Shown here piece by piece: positions 11,330 to 23,334 of a stretch of DNA of 64,000 nt. Each line of letters begins with the position of its first letter. Positions within the stretch are counted from its first letter, which is position 1. The position numbers and the translations under genes were made by a program. The notes below the pieces were generated by a model that saw only the letters and a program-made list of their open reading frames with translations, was not told the DNA's origin and did not search any database. The stretch is from Abelmoschus esculentus (lineage: Eukaryota > Streptophyta > Magnoliopsida > Malvales > Malvaceae): NCBI GenBank assembly GCA_035048815.1, contig JAUCBN010000001.1, positions 18,305,001 through 18,369,000 of the forward strand. Reading direction: 5' to 3'.

Positions 11330-12508
11330 ATGAATATCTCTGATAATAGAGTAGATATCCCTGAATTAACTATTGAGAATTTTAAGTTCTGGAAGGAAGA
11401 CATTCTTCTTAAATTAGGGTGTATGGATATTGACTATGCTATAAGGAAATCTGAGCCACATATCAGTGACACTAGCAGTCAGGCTGATCTTGCTCTATAT
11501 GAAAAGTGGGAGCGATCCAATCGCTTAAGCATTATGTTCATTAAGAGCAAGGTTCCTGCTGATGTTCGTGGCTCAATTGAGCATTGTGAGAATGTCTAAG
11601 AGCTATTAAAGGCTATAGAGAAACAGTTTCAAACTTCTCAAAAGTCTTTAGCCAGCACCTTAATTATGAAGTTCACATCTCTAAGGCTCACTACGGTGAG
11701 AGGTGTGCGTGAACACATCAATAAGATGCGTAATTTGGCAGCTCGACTTAAAGCACTTGAGGTTGAAATGTCTGAATCTTTCCTGGTGCACTATATATTG
11801 AACACTCTTCCTCCTCAATACGGGCCATTTAAGATCTCTTATAACACACATAAAGATAAATGGTCTATTGATGATCTTTTGACTATGTGTGATCAAGAAG
11901 AGGGTAGGCTCGTAGTAGAGATGAGAGAGAATGCACTGACGGTTACTCAAGGAAAGCATTCAGTCCAAGCCAAGCAAAAGGGGAAAGCTAAAATGCAATC
12001 CCAAGCTGACATCACGAAAGAGTCAACGTGTTTCTTCCGTAAAAAGAAGGGACACAAGAAGAAGGACTGTGTCAAGTATAAGGGCTGACTTGAAAAGAAA
12101 AGTAAATCAATCTCACTTGTTTGCTTTGAGTCAAATATGGTTGATGTTAATTATAACACATGGTGGATTGATTCTGGTTCTACAATCCATGTCTCAAATT
12201 CCTTATAGGGATTAAAAAACCTGAGGGAACCAGTGGGAGCTGAGCGATACATCTATTCAGGAAACAAGATACAATCGCATGTGGAAGCTATTGAGACCTG
12301 TGAATTAGTGCTTAGTAGTGACTTTGTTTTAATTTTAGAAAAGACTTTTTATATTCCTAGTTTTTCTAAAAATTTAATTTCTGTTTCAAGACTTGTACCC
12401 TTTGGGTATTGTTTTAATTTTTCAAATGTTGGTTTCAATTTATTTTATAAATCTGAAATTGTTGGAAATGGAATTTTATGTGATGATCTTTACTCTATTG
12501 ATTTATAA
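11330..12508 (+). pseudogene. Copia-B gag and protease
   Basis: One frame runs through this stretch with stops at 11597-11599, 12086-12088, 12206-12208 and 12506-12508. The start has the copia gag look (FKFWKEDILLKLGCMDIDYA). Near 12030-12080 is a damaged zinc knuckle, CFFRKKKGHKKKDC, in which the second cysteine of the CX2C pair is arginine. The protease motif WWIDSGSTIHVSNS lies near 12160-12200. Gag would build the particle and the protease would cleave the polyprotein; neither can be made whole here. Confidence 0.88.
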
Positions 12509-12519
12509 AATAATGCCAC

Positions 12520-14091
12520 TCATAATGTTATGCACATTCAAACTGGTACTAAACGATGTGTTATAAATGAAGATTCCTCTACCTTATGGTATCGGAGATT
12601 AGGTCATATCTCCATTGAAAGGATTAAAAGATTAGTAAATGATGGGTACTCAATACCTTAGATTTTACTGATTTTGATACTTGTGTAGACTGCAATAATG
12701 GTAAGCAGACTAACAAGTCAAAGAAAGGTGCCAAGAGGAGTTCGACCATATTGGAAATCATCCATTCTGATATATGTTGTCCAGATATGGATGTGCAAGG
12801 TCAGAAATACTTCATTACTTTCATAGATGATTACTCACGATACATGTATCTCTACATGCTTCATAATAAAAGTGAAGCGTTAGAAGCCTTTAAGGTTTTC
12901 AAGGCTGAAGTAGAGAAACAATGCGGTAAGCAAATAAAGATTGTGAGAACAGATAGAGGTGGTGAGTATTATGATAGATACACAGAACATGGACAAGCAC
13001 ATGGTCCATTTGCGAAGTTTCTTCAAAACAACGGTATAGTTGCCCAATACACCATGTCAGGCTCGCCTGATCAGAATGGTGTTGCGGAAAGAAGAAATCG
13101 AAGTTTAATGGACATGGTGCGAAGTATGCTTAGTAGCTGTAAGCTACCTAAGTCTTTGTGGGTTGAAGCTCTCAAGATGTCTATGTATATATTAAACCGT
13201 GTTCCAACCAAGGTTGTTTCAAAGACACCTTTTGAGTTATTCAAAGGTTGGAAACCGAGTTTGCGACATATACGCGTATGGGGATGTCCGTTTGAAGTAA
13301 GAGTTTATAACCCACAAGAAAAGAAACTGGACCCAAGGACTATTAGTGGGTATTTCATTGGATATGCCGAAAAGTCCAAAGGTTACAGATTCTATTGTCC
13401 ATCTAATAGCACTAGAATTGTAGAATCAAGAAATGCAAAATTTCTTGAAAATCACTCAATTAGTGGGAGTGATCTGTCTTGGGATTCAATACCCGTAGAT
13501 CAACCATCCACTTCAAGTGAGAGATTGGTTATCATATATAACACCCCTCAAGCTCAATCGGGTGTTGAACAACCAATCAATGAAGTTCCACAAGCTGTTG
13601 AAAACACTCCAATAGATCAAGTTGTTCAAGAAATTCCAGAAATTATTGAACAACCAGTTGAACAACATGATCCACAAGAGAATGTTGATTCAACATTAAG
13701 AAGATCTATTAGAGAAAGAAAATCAGCAATTTCTAGTGATTATTTTGTGTATTTACAAGAATCTGACTATAATGTTGGAGCTGAAAATGAGCCTGGGTCA
13801 TTTTCAAGTGCCATGAGCTGCAATGAGTCACAATTATGGTATGATGCTATGAAGGATGAGATGAATTCTATGAAGAGCAACAAAGTTTGGGATCTTGTAC
13901 CGTTGCCTGATGGTGTAAAAGCCATTGGATGTAAATGGGTCTTTAAAACCAAAAGAGACTCAAAAGGCAACATAGAAAGATATAAAGCAAGACTCGTTGC
14001 TAAAGAATTCACTCAGCGAGAAGGAATCGATTACACTAAGACTTTTAGTCCAGTATCTAAGAAAGATTTCTTACGCATTTTGTTAGCATAG
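12520..14091 (+). pseudogene. Copia-B integrase and start of reverse transcriptase
   Basis: The integrase zinc-binding part (YRRLGHISIERI, then CVDCNNGK) is split by a frameshift near 12660. From 12751 a 446-codon open frame carries the DDE region: IHSDI, then VRTDRGGEY, then PDQNGVAERRNRS. A Pro/Glu-rich spacer follows and then the RT entry (AIGCKWVFKTKRDSKGNIERYKARLVAK split over adjacent blocks) with a stop at 14089-14091. Integrase inserts the cDNA and RT makes it. This is the best preserved part of the element but lacks a continuous link to the rest of RT. Confidence 0.9.
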
Positions 14092-14094
14092 TAG

Positions 14095-15359
14095 CTCAAT
14101 TTGATCTTGAGTTACAACAGATGGATGTGAAAACTACCTTTCTTAATGGTGATCTAGAGGAAGAGGTATACATGAAACAACCTGAAGGATTTTCCTCTAG
14201 TGATGGTGATCACTTAGTTTGCAAGTTAAGGAAATCCATATATGGATTGAAACAAGCCTCCCGCTAGTGGTATTTAAAATTCTATGAAATTATCTCTTCA
14301 TTTGGTTTTGTTGAGAATATCATGGATCAATGTATATACCAGAAGGTCAGTGGGAGTAAAATTTGTTTTCTTATCCTATATGTGGATGACATTTTACTTG
14401 TAACGAATGACAGGGGTATGCTACATGAGGTGAAACAATTTCTTTCTAAAAACTTTGATATGAAAGATATGGGTGATGCATCTTATGTCATTGGCATTAA
14501 GATTTATCGTGATAGACATAAAGGTGTCATAGGTCTATCTCAAGAAACCTATATCAACAAAGTTTTAGAAAGGTTTCGGATGAAAGATAGTTCACTTAGT
14601 GTTGCTCCTATCATGAAGGGTGATAAGTTCAATTTGAACCAATGGTCGAAGAATGAATTTGAGAAGGAGCAAATGAGAAACATTCCATATGCTTCTGTTG
14701 TTGGAAGCCTGATGTATGCTCAAGTCTGTACAAGACCTGACATTGCATTTACCGTTGGGATGTTGGGAAGATATCAGAGTAATCCGGGTATAGACCACTG
14801 AAAAGCTGCAAAGAAGGTTTTGAGATACCTCAAAGGGACAAAAGAATAAATGCTTACATATAGACGATCCGACCATTTGGAGGTGATTGGCTACTCTGAT
14901 TCAGACTTTGATGGTTGTGTTGATTCACATAAGTCAACATCAGGTTACATATTTATGTTTACTGACGGAGCTATATCTTTGAGGAGCATTAAGCAGACTT
15001 TGGCTGCTACTTCCACTATGGAGGCCGAGTTCGTTTCATGTTTTGAGGCTAGCTCACATGGAATATGGTTAAAGAGTTTCATTTCTGGGCTTAGACTTAT
15101 GGACTCAATCTCTAGGCCATTAAGGATATATTATGACAATTTAGCTGCTGTCTTTATGGCTAAGAACAACAGAAGTGGAAGTCGAAGTAAACACATCGAC
15201 ATTAAGTATCTAGCCATAAGGGAACGTGTTAAGGAAAAGAAAGTGGTCATTGAGCATATTAACACTGAGCAGATGTTAGCTGATCCTTTGACTAAGGGCA
15301 TACCACCACATAAATATAAGGATCATGTTGTCACTATGGGACTTGTTCTTACTTTGTAA
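14095..15359 (+). pseudogene. Copia-B reverse transcriptase (remainder) and RNase H
   Basis: It reads LQQMDVKTTFLNG, then KSIYGLKQASR before a stop near 14265. The catalytic YVDD (14379-14390) follows, then a continuous frame to 14801. Another stop separates the LRYLKGT block from RNase H at 14850-15359, which has DSDFDGCVDSHKSTSGY and TMEAEFVSC. Order and spacing are normal for copia. Stops at about 14089, 14265, 14799 and 14847 make it inactive. Confidence 0.9.
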
Positions 15360-15642
15360 TTTTTCATTATAAGAACAATTCAATTGAAACTCTAAATAAA
15401 GTTTGATATTTCTCATTTATATTGTGTACACATTAAGTTAATTGTTTCGAGAAATATCACTAAAGTTTGTACCTAGAATAAACATTGTGTTTATTCATTA
15501 AGTATATGGGCTAAAGTGTTAAGACTTAATGTACTGTGATACATGGAAGATATAACTCAATCATGAGAAGAAATATCGCTATGATTCATACATTATGTTT
15601 TAACTTTAAGTTCTTTTGGACAATACGAACCAAGTGGGAGAA

Positions 15643-16210
15643 TGTTGGTTGGTTATCCAACCATGTTAGTGGTTCTCTTAAACCGTTTCCCATAATTCCA
15701 CTACTGGAAATGTGGAAAGCAAATAACTTCCACGTACACAGGCATGAATTGTCGTTAGTGGTTCTCTTAAACCGTTTCCCATAATTCCACTACTGGAAAT
15801 GTGGAAAGCAAATAACTTCCACGTACACAGGCATGAATTGCCGTTCATGTGATTGTGGATCGATTAAGGTGATAATGCCGTGTAGTTAAGGGTTATTATT
15901 GTTCATTTAGTTGGTGGTTCTTGATGGATAAACCCCTATAAATACCAACTGAGCCTAAGGTCCCTAAGCATCAAACACAAGCATCATATATTCCATCTAG
16001 TGAGTTTTGAGTGCTTAGAAGATCTTGGCAGTTCTAATTATTTAGTAGCCGAATTCCTAATTTTCACAGTGGTCCGAGGTGTTACCACGGTGGTTCGAGG
16101 TGTTAGACGGTGGAGCAACCACATCTCAATTAGGCATAAGATTTTGACATGGCTGGAGGTATTTATTTCGATCATTTTCCGCTGCGTTTACGCTCGTTTA
16201 ATGTTTTACA
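15643..16210 (+). repeat. 3' LTR of copia-B, enlarged
   Basis: 568 bp, TG...CA. Includes an 89-bp tandem duplication absent from the 5' LTR. The promoter box TATAAATA lies at 15937-15944. Confidence 0.9.
15665..15842. repeat. 89-bp tandem duplication inside the copia-B 3' LTR
   Basis: Positions 15665-15753 and 15754-15842 are nearly identical (the first ends GAATTGTC, the second GAATTGCC). The 5' LTR has the unit once. Confidence 0.92.
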
Positions 16211-17284
16211 CATTTAAGATTGAAAGGTAACGACATGAATATCAAAATTAAAGAATATCTACATTTTAGAATTTAAATTATCTAATTAACATGTTCAATT
16301 AAAATAAATAAGTTCTAATGAGTGACAAATAAAATGCATGTCAAATAGAAAATATAGATAAAAACGCTAGTCCTACTAAAGTCTTAAGGTCAAAATTATA
16401 AAAATATTAATTAGTGATCCAATTTATTTGGTTATGCTAGTATTAATCCCAAATTGATCAAACCCTAAAGTCAAGAGAAACCCTAGTCATGATTATCTCT
16501 ACTTAAAATAATTAATTTGATCAATTTTAAACTAATGTCCCACTAAGTCAAGGGCACTATTTAAAATAAATAAAACTAATAATAATGGACTTAATTAAAG
16601 TTGCAGCTAAGTTTAACATTAATTTTATCTTAAAATGATTAAGTAATGGTTGAATAACTTAATTAATCTAACATTTATCTCATTAAGTTAAACACTAATT
16701 TAAATTAATTCAAACCTTAAACTAACTAATGCTTGAAACTAATTTAAACCTAATTTTAATTAATTTAAGCTTACACCGCATTAAGCCAAGGGCATAATTA
16801 AATATAATTTTTAACCCTTAAACTAAACTTAAAAGTCACATGAAAAAGGGAAACAAATAAACATAATACATACCATATACATTAATATAAAATAATATAA
16901 TAATAGCAAATTTATAATACATATTATATGAGAACAGTTTTTTTTATAAGAATATATACATATTAAAATATTTTAATATAATAAGAACACTTAAATTTAA
17001 GAAAGGAATAACTTTAAAGTAAGAGAAGGAAAATGTGCTACAATATATTATATAAGCATATTCGTCCAATTAAAACAAGCATTCGAATAAATTAAATGAA
17101 CCCAAACATAAAGAAATAAATAAGCAAGGGATTGAAAATTAAAGAAAATAAACATGCATTTCAAATTTAAATTAAAAACTTCCAATATTAGAAGAATACA
17201 AAGGGGTTTTACCACACGAAATCGGACCAAATAAAAAAAGCATGACGGTCTGAAAACTAAGGGTTTTTTATGCGTGCTGAATAT
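16211..17284. other. AT-rich non-coding sequence
   Basis: No gene or complete element is visible. Repeated phrases such as AATTAATTTGATC and CACTAAGTCAAGGGC suggest old LTR-derived sequence. Confidence 0.5.
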
Positions 17285-18603
17285 GCGCAATTTGGAGTGC
17301 AAGTGTACACGTCAAGTAATAAGTGATAAGTATTTATCTAGTTATCGTCTCCTCAGGGATTGGTATACTTAATATGCTTTCTTCGATCTTCTTGCTTCTG
17401 TAAAATAAAAGTAAAAACACAAATAAGTTTGGGTATTGATTAAACTAAATAAACTAAACTGATTAAGGAAAGATCAAATATGTGAGAGAGGAGGGGTAGG
17501 ATCCAGTTGTGTTGTATAGTGGAATTGATTGATCTGTTTCTGTTCAATGTAATTGCATTTTACTGCCTTGGCAGTATTGCAGATACTGTCTTCGGCAGCG
17601 ACAATATTCTCTACCGCGGCAATCCCTTGCTCTTGGGCAGATTTTACCAAAGTTTGGTAAAGTGTCCTTGAATGGCTCCGCTTATCCCTAAGTCGAAACA
17701 ATGTTGAAGGTTAGTCCTTGATGATACCTCCCGATATTAATCAATTATAACCAACAACCAATCCCATACTTCTTTTAGCCGCTGAAACTCTTAATCTATC
17801 CCTAGGCCGAGTTAGTATCCTCCAATCAAGTTGAATACCGCACTTACTCATTTCGTGAGTCTAACTCTCCGAGTCTAGACAAATAGATTACTTACAAACT
17901 TCCCTCCCGGGCTTGGATGTAAGAACAAAGAATGACAAAGAGTAAGCAAACTTTGATATTTTATTGCATTGAAACAAGAAACAAAATACAATTTCCTCTC
18001 ACAAATACTAAATAACCTTCACCAAACCCTAAGAGAACTTAGAACATGATGAGAAGAATTGTTCCTAAAAATCTCTCAAAATTCGGCTCTCTAGGTCTAT
18101 GTATGTCTATATCAACCCTAGGACGGCTATGCCTTACATAGGTTTGGCCTAGGGCAAACCTTTCCTAAATAGAGTACAACTTGGAGTAGGGAACAAGTTA
18201 TGTACATTGGTAAATATTTCCAAGTTTGATCTTCTAGAAGGTTTCTTCCTGCGTGGCCTTGTCCTTGGGCTTTTCTTATGTTGTTCAGCTCCGATCCTTG
18301 GGCTTCTTGTTCAACAATCTTCTCCTCATTTTTCTCCTTCAATTGCCAGCCATATTGCTTTTTTTCTCCTTTGCTGCCTTAGCATCAGGTCCTGTCTCGG
18401 CCTCATTCTGCTGCCTCGGCATTACATGTTCTTGCACAGATATGAAAATGCAATAAAGTATGCCTTTTCTAAAAATATTATCTCAAATGGTATAATCCCT
18501 AAATATATCACATTAAGTACATGCATTGGTTCGAGTAGGTGTAGATTTGATGATAAGTGCCCATGAAAAGTGTAGAAAGTGATAGTGAGTTGAACACTTA
18601 TCA
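17285..18603 (-). repeat. Athila-like LTR, minus orientation
   Basis: On the minus strand it starts TGATAAGTGTTCAACTC (from 18603) and runs about 1.3 kb to about 17285. It shares an ordered set of phrases with 47460-48850 in opposite orientation: GATACCTCCCG, TTTCGTGAG, TCTAGACAAAT and GGCCTAGGGCAAACCTTT. The plus-strand copy ends at an Athila-like primer site, which sets the assignment. I found no primer site or target duplication here, so it may be a solo or truncated LTR. Confidence 0.6.
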
Positions 18604-18930
18604 GTTATCACCGGTTGAGAAAGCTTTGAACGATCATAGACTCTCAAAGATAAAAAATCAAAATACACCTTTTTTTTAATGTGCATGCAACTAAATGGTA
18701 ATAACTTAAAAAAAGGCTTTCTTTTTGTTTTAATTTTCTAGAGAATGCATGAATGAGTTTACAATTGTAGTGATTTTCTTTTGTACCTGGTGAAATTACA
18801 TACTATTTTCACTAAAATAAATGAAGAAAAAGTTGATTTATAGTTCTATTGTGTCATTGTCTATCTAAGGCCTCACAAGCAACTTCATATTGGTCGATGA
18901 TTTCTTGGTCTTCACTAGAGATAGTCTTTT

Positions 18931-19290
18931 TCATCCAAAAGTTAAAATTCTCACTTGTCTTTTTGGACTTCTTTGGATTAAAAAATCTTCCACTAAACTC
19001 TTTCCCTTAATTGAGGTAGTCATCATACTTTTTAGCTCGCGTGTCTCCTCTTGCAAATTCTTCACACACGTTAGAATCTCCTTTTGATTCCCGATCAAAA
19101 GCTCATGGAGTTCCTTGAGCTTTCTCACCCTATCCACAAGGTTGTTCATGATCTCGAAGTTGTACTGACTCGATGTTGACCTCTCGTTCCTCCTAGTTTT
19201 TGAGGTTGATGTTCCTCTCAAAGTGGTTCTGAATCTAGTGAAATTCTTTTCCATGTTGGAAGTCGTTGGTAACTGCCATGACGTATCCAA
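18931..19290 (-). CDS. Short frame, possible gag N-terminus or extra ORF of the gypsy element
   Basis: 119 codons without a stop. The product is charged and helical in character, with a likely coiled coil in its middle (LVDRVRKLKELHELLIGNQK, then LQEETRELKSMM), much like the start of Tat-lineage gag or the extra ORF some of these elements carry before gag. No zinc finger or enzyme motif is present. It lies about 0.8 kb downstream of the primer site on the same strand, consistent with that role. It could also be a chance survivor. I do not recognise it as a cellular gene. Confidence 0.35.
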   Translation of the reverse strand: MDTSWQLPTTSNMEKNFTRFRTTLRGTSTSKTRRNERSTSSQYNFEIMNNLVDRVRKLKELHELLIGNQKEILTCVKNLQEETRELKSMMTTSIKGKSLVEDFLIQRSPKRQVRILTFG

Positions 19291-20075
19291 GGTTAATCTT
19301 CTTGTTTTATTAATGAATGCAAAAATATATGCAAGTGAAGATACGATCTCGTTTAGTAATCACCCTTTGAGTAAATTCTGTTGAAATTTGAGGGAGGTCC
19401 TCGATTTTTTTTTCTTTTTTCTTCTTTTTCATTTTTTTCATCTTTTTTTTCATGTCTCTCTTCTTCTTTTTTCTCATTTTTTCAAGAAACCTCTCGATCA
19501 ATAGAAATCTCGTATAGGATGAACCACTTAGATCAACACCTTCATGTAATCCTGATGCAACAAAAATAAATTAAATACTAACAGAATAGGAGACAAAGCA
19601 ATCCTATTTATCCCTTCTAAAAAGAACCTAGGTTAAACGCATGACTCTAATCGGGTAGGTTTACTAAATTCTCTAAATACAGTTTTGGTTCTATGAGGTA
19701 CCCAAATTGACCTTGTTGTCCTATTCTAAGAGTAGCAAGGGCCCCGATCATCACCCATTATAGGCTCATTTCAATCGAGTTCAATTTAGGGGGACCCTTT
19801 CGCTATAACTATACGAAGGAACAATATCCTTACGAAAGCATAGGGTAGTCGAGCCTCGAAGGTACTTACTAAGGCCCATACGAAGGAACAATATCCTTAC
19901 GAAAATACTAGCATTTCCCCCACTTAAAGAGACGGGTGTAAATATTAAATTAAAATACGTTAAAATAAACTCGAATTAATAAACAAATGATAATTTAAGG
20001 ATACTTTACTTCGCAACTTCCAAAATTAGTTACGCAATATTTTAAAAACAAGGTTTGACTTGTTTGTTTTAAAAA

Positions 20076-20095
20076 TGTCCCCAGCGGAGTTGTCA
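20076..20095 (-). other. Primer-binding site of the minus-strand gypsy element
   Basis: The minus strand reads TGACAACTCCGCTGGGGACA two bases after an LTR end (GCTACA). It resembles the primer site at 60059 and those of the Tat/Ogre lineage, for which tRNA-Arg has been reported as primer. Confidence 0.7.
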
Positions 20096-20097
20096 AC

Positions 20098-21141
20098 TGT
20101 AGCGACCCTCTCACTAAAGATTAGAAATTAAATTTATAAGTCTTGAAAATTGAAAATTTGGAATTTATCCTAAAAAATAGGGATTTTGAAATGTTAAAAG
20201 AAATTAGAAATCTAAGGTTTTTATTAAAATTGGGAAAATGGAAAAATTGGGAATTTTTCTTGAAAAAGGGGAGATTTAAAGTTAGGGTTTGGAATTATTG
20301 GCTCTGGAATTTGCTGATAATATTGGCTCTGGAATTTGCTGATAATCCTCTGAATCTCTGGAAATATTGGCTCTGGAATTTGCTGATAATCCTCTAAAAA
20401 TTGTTGGAATTTCTTATCATTTTGCTTTGAAATATGTTGAAAAAGTCAGATTTTCACTCTAATTTCTTGTACAATCCTAATGATTTTTGTTTGTTTTTGC
20501 ACATGTGGCAATCGAAGGAGAAAAGAGACCACCGGTGAACGTCCGGTGATCGAACGACGGAGAAGATAAAGCGTCTAGTTGTCATCGAAAGGACACGTGT
20601 GGCCTTCACTCACGCATGGGGAGCTAAATGGTTTGCGCGTGGGGCAAGTGGTGGATCTAGATGGTTCTTCTCGCTTCAATCTCATCCGTTAGATATAAGG
20701 GCTGATCCAAGGACCCTAGAGCAGTTGCGCATGAAAAAAAAAAACGAGATTAGGCTAGGGTTTCATTGTAACCCGGACTGGTCCAATTTGGGCTTTGTAT
20801 GTGGTCTACTGAAATTAAAAAGGGGCTATGTAATTATTTCTTGGGTTGTAATGTATTGTACTGATAATAAATTAATAAAATGGGCTTATATTAATTAAAG
20901 ATGTATTTATTTATATGCATAATCTAATAATAATAATAATGATAATAATAATAATAGTAGTAATAATAAATGAAACAAAAATATCAATAAAAATAATAAA
21001 TAAAAGAAAGTATATATATAAAAGAAAATAGTAATATATCTAATAACTTTAGATCTTTTCAAAGAAAATAATAATATAACACATATATATATTACCAAAG
21101 TAAAAGTAAAAGTAAAATAAATAAAGTAATAATAAAAAGAA
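20098..21141 (-). repeat. LTR of the minus-strand gypsy element (outer end uncertain)
   Basis: The inner end is fixed by the primer site at 20095. The LTR holds a small direct repeat (GGCTCTGGAATTTGCTGATA at about 20299, 20322 and 20369) and a 0.3-kb stretch of higher GC (20500-20790). The outer end was not located; the boundary given is where another repeat begins. Confidence 0.45.
20924..20970. repeat. AAT microsatellite
   Basis: Interrupted AAT/GAT/AGT trinucleotide run. Confidence 0.85.
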
Positions 21142-21300
21142 GGCATAAAGATAATTTTAACCCCTAACGTTTATAATTTTTTTCGTTTTGGCCCTTATTC
21201 TTTTTTGGGATAAATTTAGCCCTTAACCTATATCTTTTTGACAAATAGCTTATTTTTTAACTAGCTTGATGACTGGACCTTTAAAAATTTAACGATGATA
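21142..21300 (+). repeat. Dispersed repeat, copy 1
   Basis: Beginning GGCATAAAGATAATTTTAA, this stretch has a reverse-complement counterpart at 39440-39647. Both contain CTTAACCTATATCTTTTTGA-like and ACAAATAGCTTATTTTT-like phrases. Probably the terminal part of a DNA transposon or MITE; no coding. Confidence 0.65.
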
Positions 21301-21465
21301 TATATATGGAATATAATTTTAAATGACATGGAATGTAACCTATCAAATACATAAATATATGGAATGTAATTTTATTCTAATATAAAATATAAAACATAAA
21401 ATTTAAATAAAATATTAAAAATTAATTAATTCTAAAATAAAATATAAATCCATTTGTTGAGAGAT

Positions 21466-23061
21466 TCATGGTGGATACCCAACTTAGTTCTCTAAGTTCA
21501 ATGTGGTTAAACGAAACCATGAAAAAGACTCATAGTGTACATGTCCCTTTACTCAATCCCTATGATGTTTCATGTACATGCCCAAGTTGAGCTTAAATGC
21601 TCTTAATAAATTCATAGCCCAAGTTTAGGTGGTCTTAGTAAGAAAGACTTGATGAATTTATCGATTTTGGTTGAATAACTACTCTTAATAAGTTCTTAGA
21701 CCTATTGCGAAGGACTAATTGAACTTACCACTCGGAAGGATGAGTTTATTTTTAAACTCTTAATAAATTCTATCCAAAGAGGTTAGATTGTTCTATTGAG
21801 AAGAACATTATTGAATTTACCGAACAAAGAGGTTGAGTTTTTATTCTTAATGATTTCTTAGCCCAGAGTTTGGGTGGTTCATTTAATATGAACTTGAAGA
21901 AAATCACCTTATTTTCTTGTGAGGTTGAGCTTTATACAAAGCTCTTAATTATTTCGTAGCCCAATTTTGGGTGGTTTATGTTGAGATAAACTTGATGAAA
22001 TAACCTATATAAGTGAGAAGAGTTAGCCGCCTTCTATGAAAAACGATGGACCGTTTTTCTAGTACACTTACTAAAATCCTGAGGTAAGATGGCTAAATAT
22101 ATATACTTTATGTATACACATCTTCACATCGCGGACTGTGGTGGATGAAGGGATTAGTTATGTGTTATGAGTTCACCCCGATCTTAGAAAGTTCAAGACT
22201 AGTTTACTTATTTAAGAGGAGGATTATTCATCATCACTACGTACTAGTTCAAGATTTGTTCACTATGTACCTAAGTAACTAATCTCGCAAATGCTCGTCT
22301 AGTGATAGTCGAACTTTGTGACATCATGAGGATTCTTTCGTATTAGTGGGGGATTGTTGGAAATATGTAATGCTTGAATCCTACACTCTGTTTTTATAGG
22401 TTGTATGAGAGCAGTTCAGTTGATTTAAAATTCTCTTTGAATTTTAAATACATAACCGAATAGATTTAATAACAAAATATACGAGATTTAAATGGATATT
22501 TTCGGTTATAAAATTTACTATTTTTAGATAGATATTAACAGATTATCTGAAATTTAATTAGATTTTATCTGTTAATAAATCTAATTTTGAATAGATTTTA
22601 TCCGAGATTTAAATGGATATTTTCGGTTAGCAAATATACTATTTTTGGGTATATATTATCTGATATTAAATTTAAATTTAAATTAGATTTTATTTGATTT
22701 CTGGATAGATTTGCCCCTGCTTTCAACCTATAAATAAGATGCATTTATCTCATTTTTAATTATCCCATTCAGAGTTCATTTGTCTTACTTGAGAGAGAAT
22801 TAGAGAGCATCATTCTATTCGACTCCGGTTCCGACGATCATTTCCTCTATAGTCCACTCCAAACTTTGGGTGTACACTGTTTGGAGGACCATGCTAACCT
22901 TCGGGGGACAACCGCCTAAAGTAGCGAGTACACACATCGGGACGATTTGTTTCTAAGGCAGTGGTCTCCATACCACGACACGGTTAAACTTTCTATCAGT
23001 TCGTTCCTTTAATTTTTCTTGTCAGTGCTAACGCCCTGTCTTGCAGTCTATTTAACCAACA
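21466..23061 (+). mobile_element. 3' remnant of a copia element (same family as copia-D)
   Basis: From GATTCATGGTGGATACCCAA onward this follows copia-D (45602-47080) for its whole length: a non-coding post-RNase H stretch of about 0.9 kb, a purine tract (GTGGGGGA) and an LTR. Gag, pol and the 5' LTR are missing. Confidence 0.85.
22355..23061 (+). repeat. LTR of the copia remnant, enlarged
   Basis: Starts TGTTGGAAATATG, ends AACCAACA. At 707 bp it is about 130 bp longer than the related copia-D LTRs because a segment with CGAGATTTAAATGGATATTT occurs twice (about 22480 and 22602). A TATAAATA box lies near 22731. Confidence 0.85.
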
Positions 23062-23334
23062 CTAACAACTTACTTTTGAGGTTAGTACACTTTTCAATCC
23101 TATGAAATCATGTGAATCATTCTTGTTTGCATTTTTGGTTGATTTATGATGATTGTGATTAGGATAGAGCTTGCCATATGAATCAATGGTAATTTTGGAT
23201 TTAAACATTGTTTTGGCCTAAAACTGGTTAGAAACTCATGTAAACACTTCTATAAAAACGTTTTCAGATTGATAGGCTATCTTTTGGGGTCAAAACATGG
23301 GATTTTTGAACTATAAACGATGTTTCTAAGGTTT

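Larger units (their letters stand above)
10063..16210 (+). mobile_element. Full-length but decayed Ty1/copia element (copia-B)
   Basis: LTRs at 10063-10542 (480 bp) and 15643-16210 (568 bp) bound a 5.1-kb interior holding gag, protease, integrase, RT and RNase H in copia order. The primer site TGGTATCAAAGCC (10545-10557) resembles the initiator-Met type. The purine tract AAGTGGGAGAA precedes the 3' LTR. Flanking pentamers CCTTT (10058-10062) and CATTT (16211-16215) are a probable target duplication with one mismatch. The coding frame carries at least seven stops and one clear frameshift, so the element is inactive. It appears to have inserted at the end of family X copy A. The 3' LTR is longer because of an internal 89-bp duplication. 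Confidence 0.93.
18604..20095 (-). mobile_element. 5' internal region of a minus-strand Ty3/gypsy element (Tat-like)
   Basis: Read on the minus strand, a primer site follows an LTR end at 20098, and the interior runs left. It contains one short open frame (18931-19290) and otherwise non-coding leader-like sequence. A 27-bp phrase (CGAAGGAACAATATCCTTAC is its core) is directly repeated at about 19813 and 19880. The rest of the element is missing, the left side being the Athila-like LTR. Confidence 0.55.

Noticed and set aside
12233..12508. Possible separate small gene
   Set aside because: It is in the same frame as copia-B gag and protease and reads as the protease-to-integrase linker.
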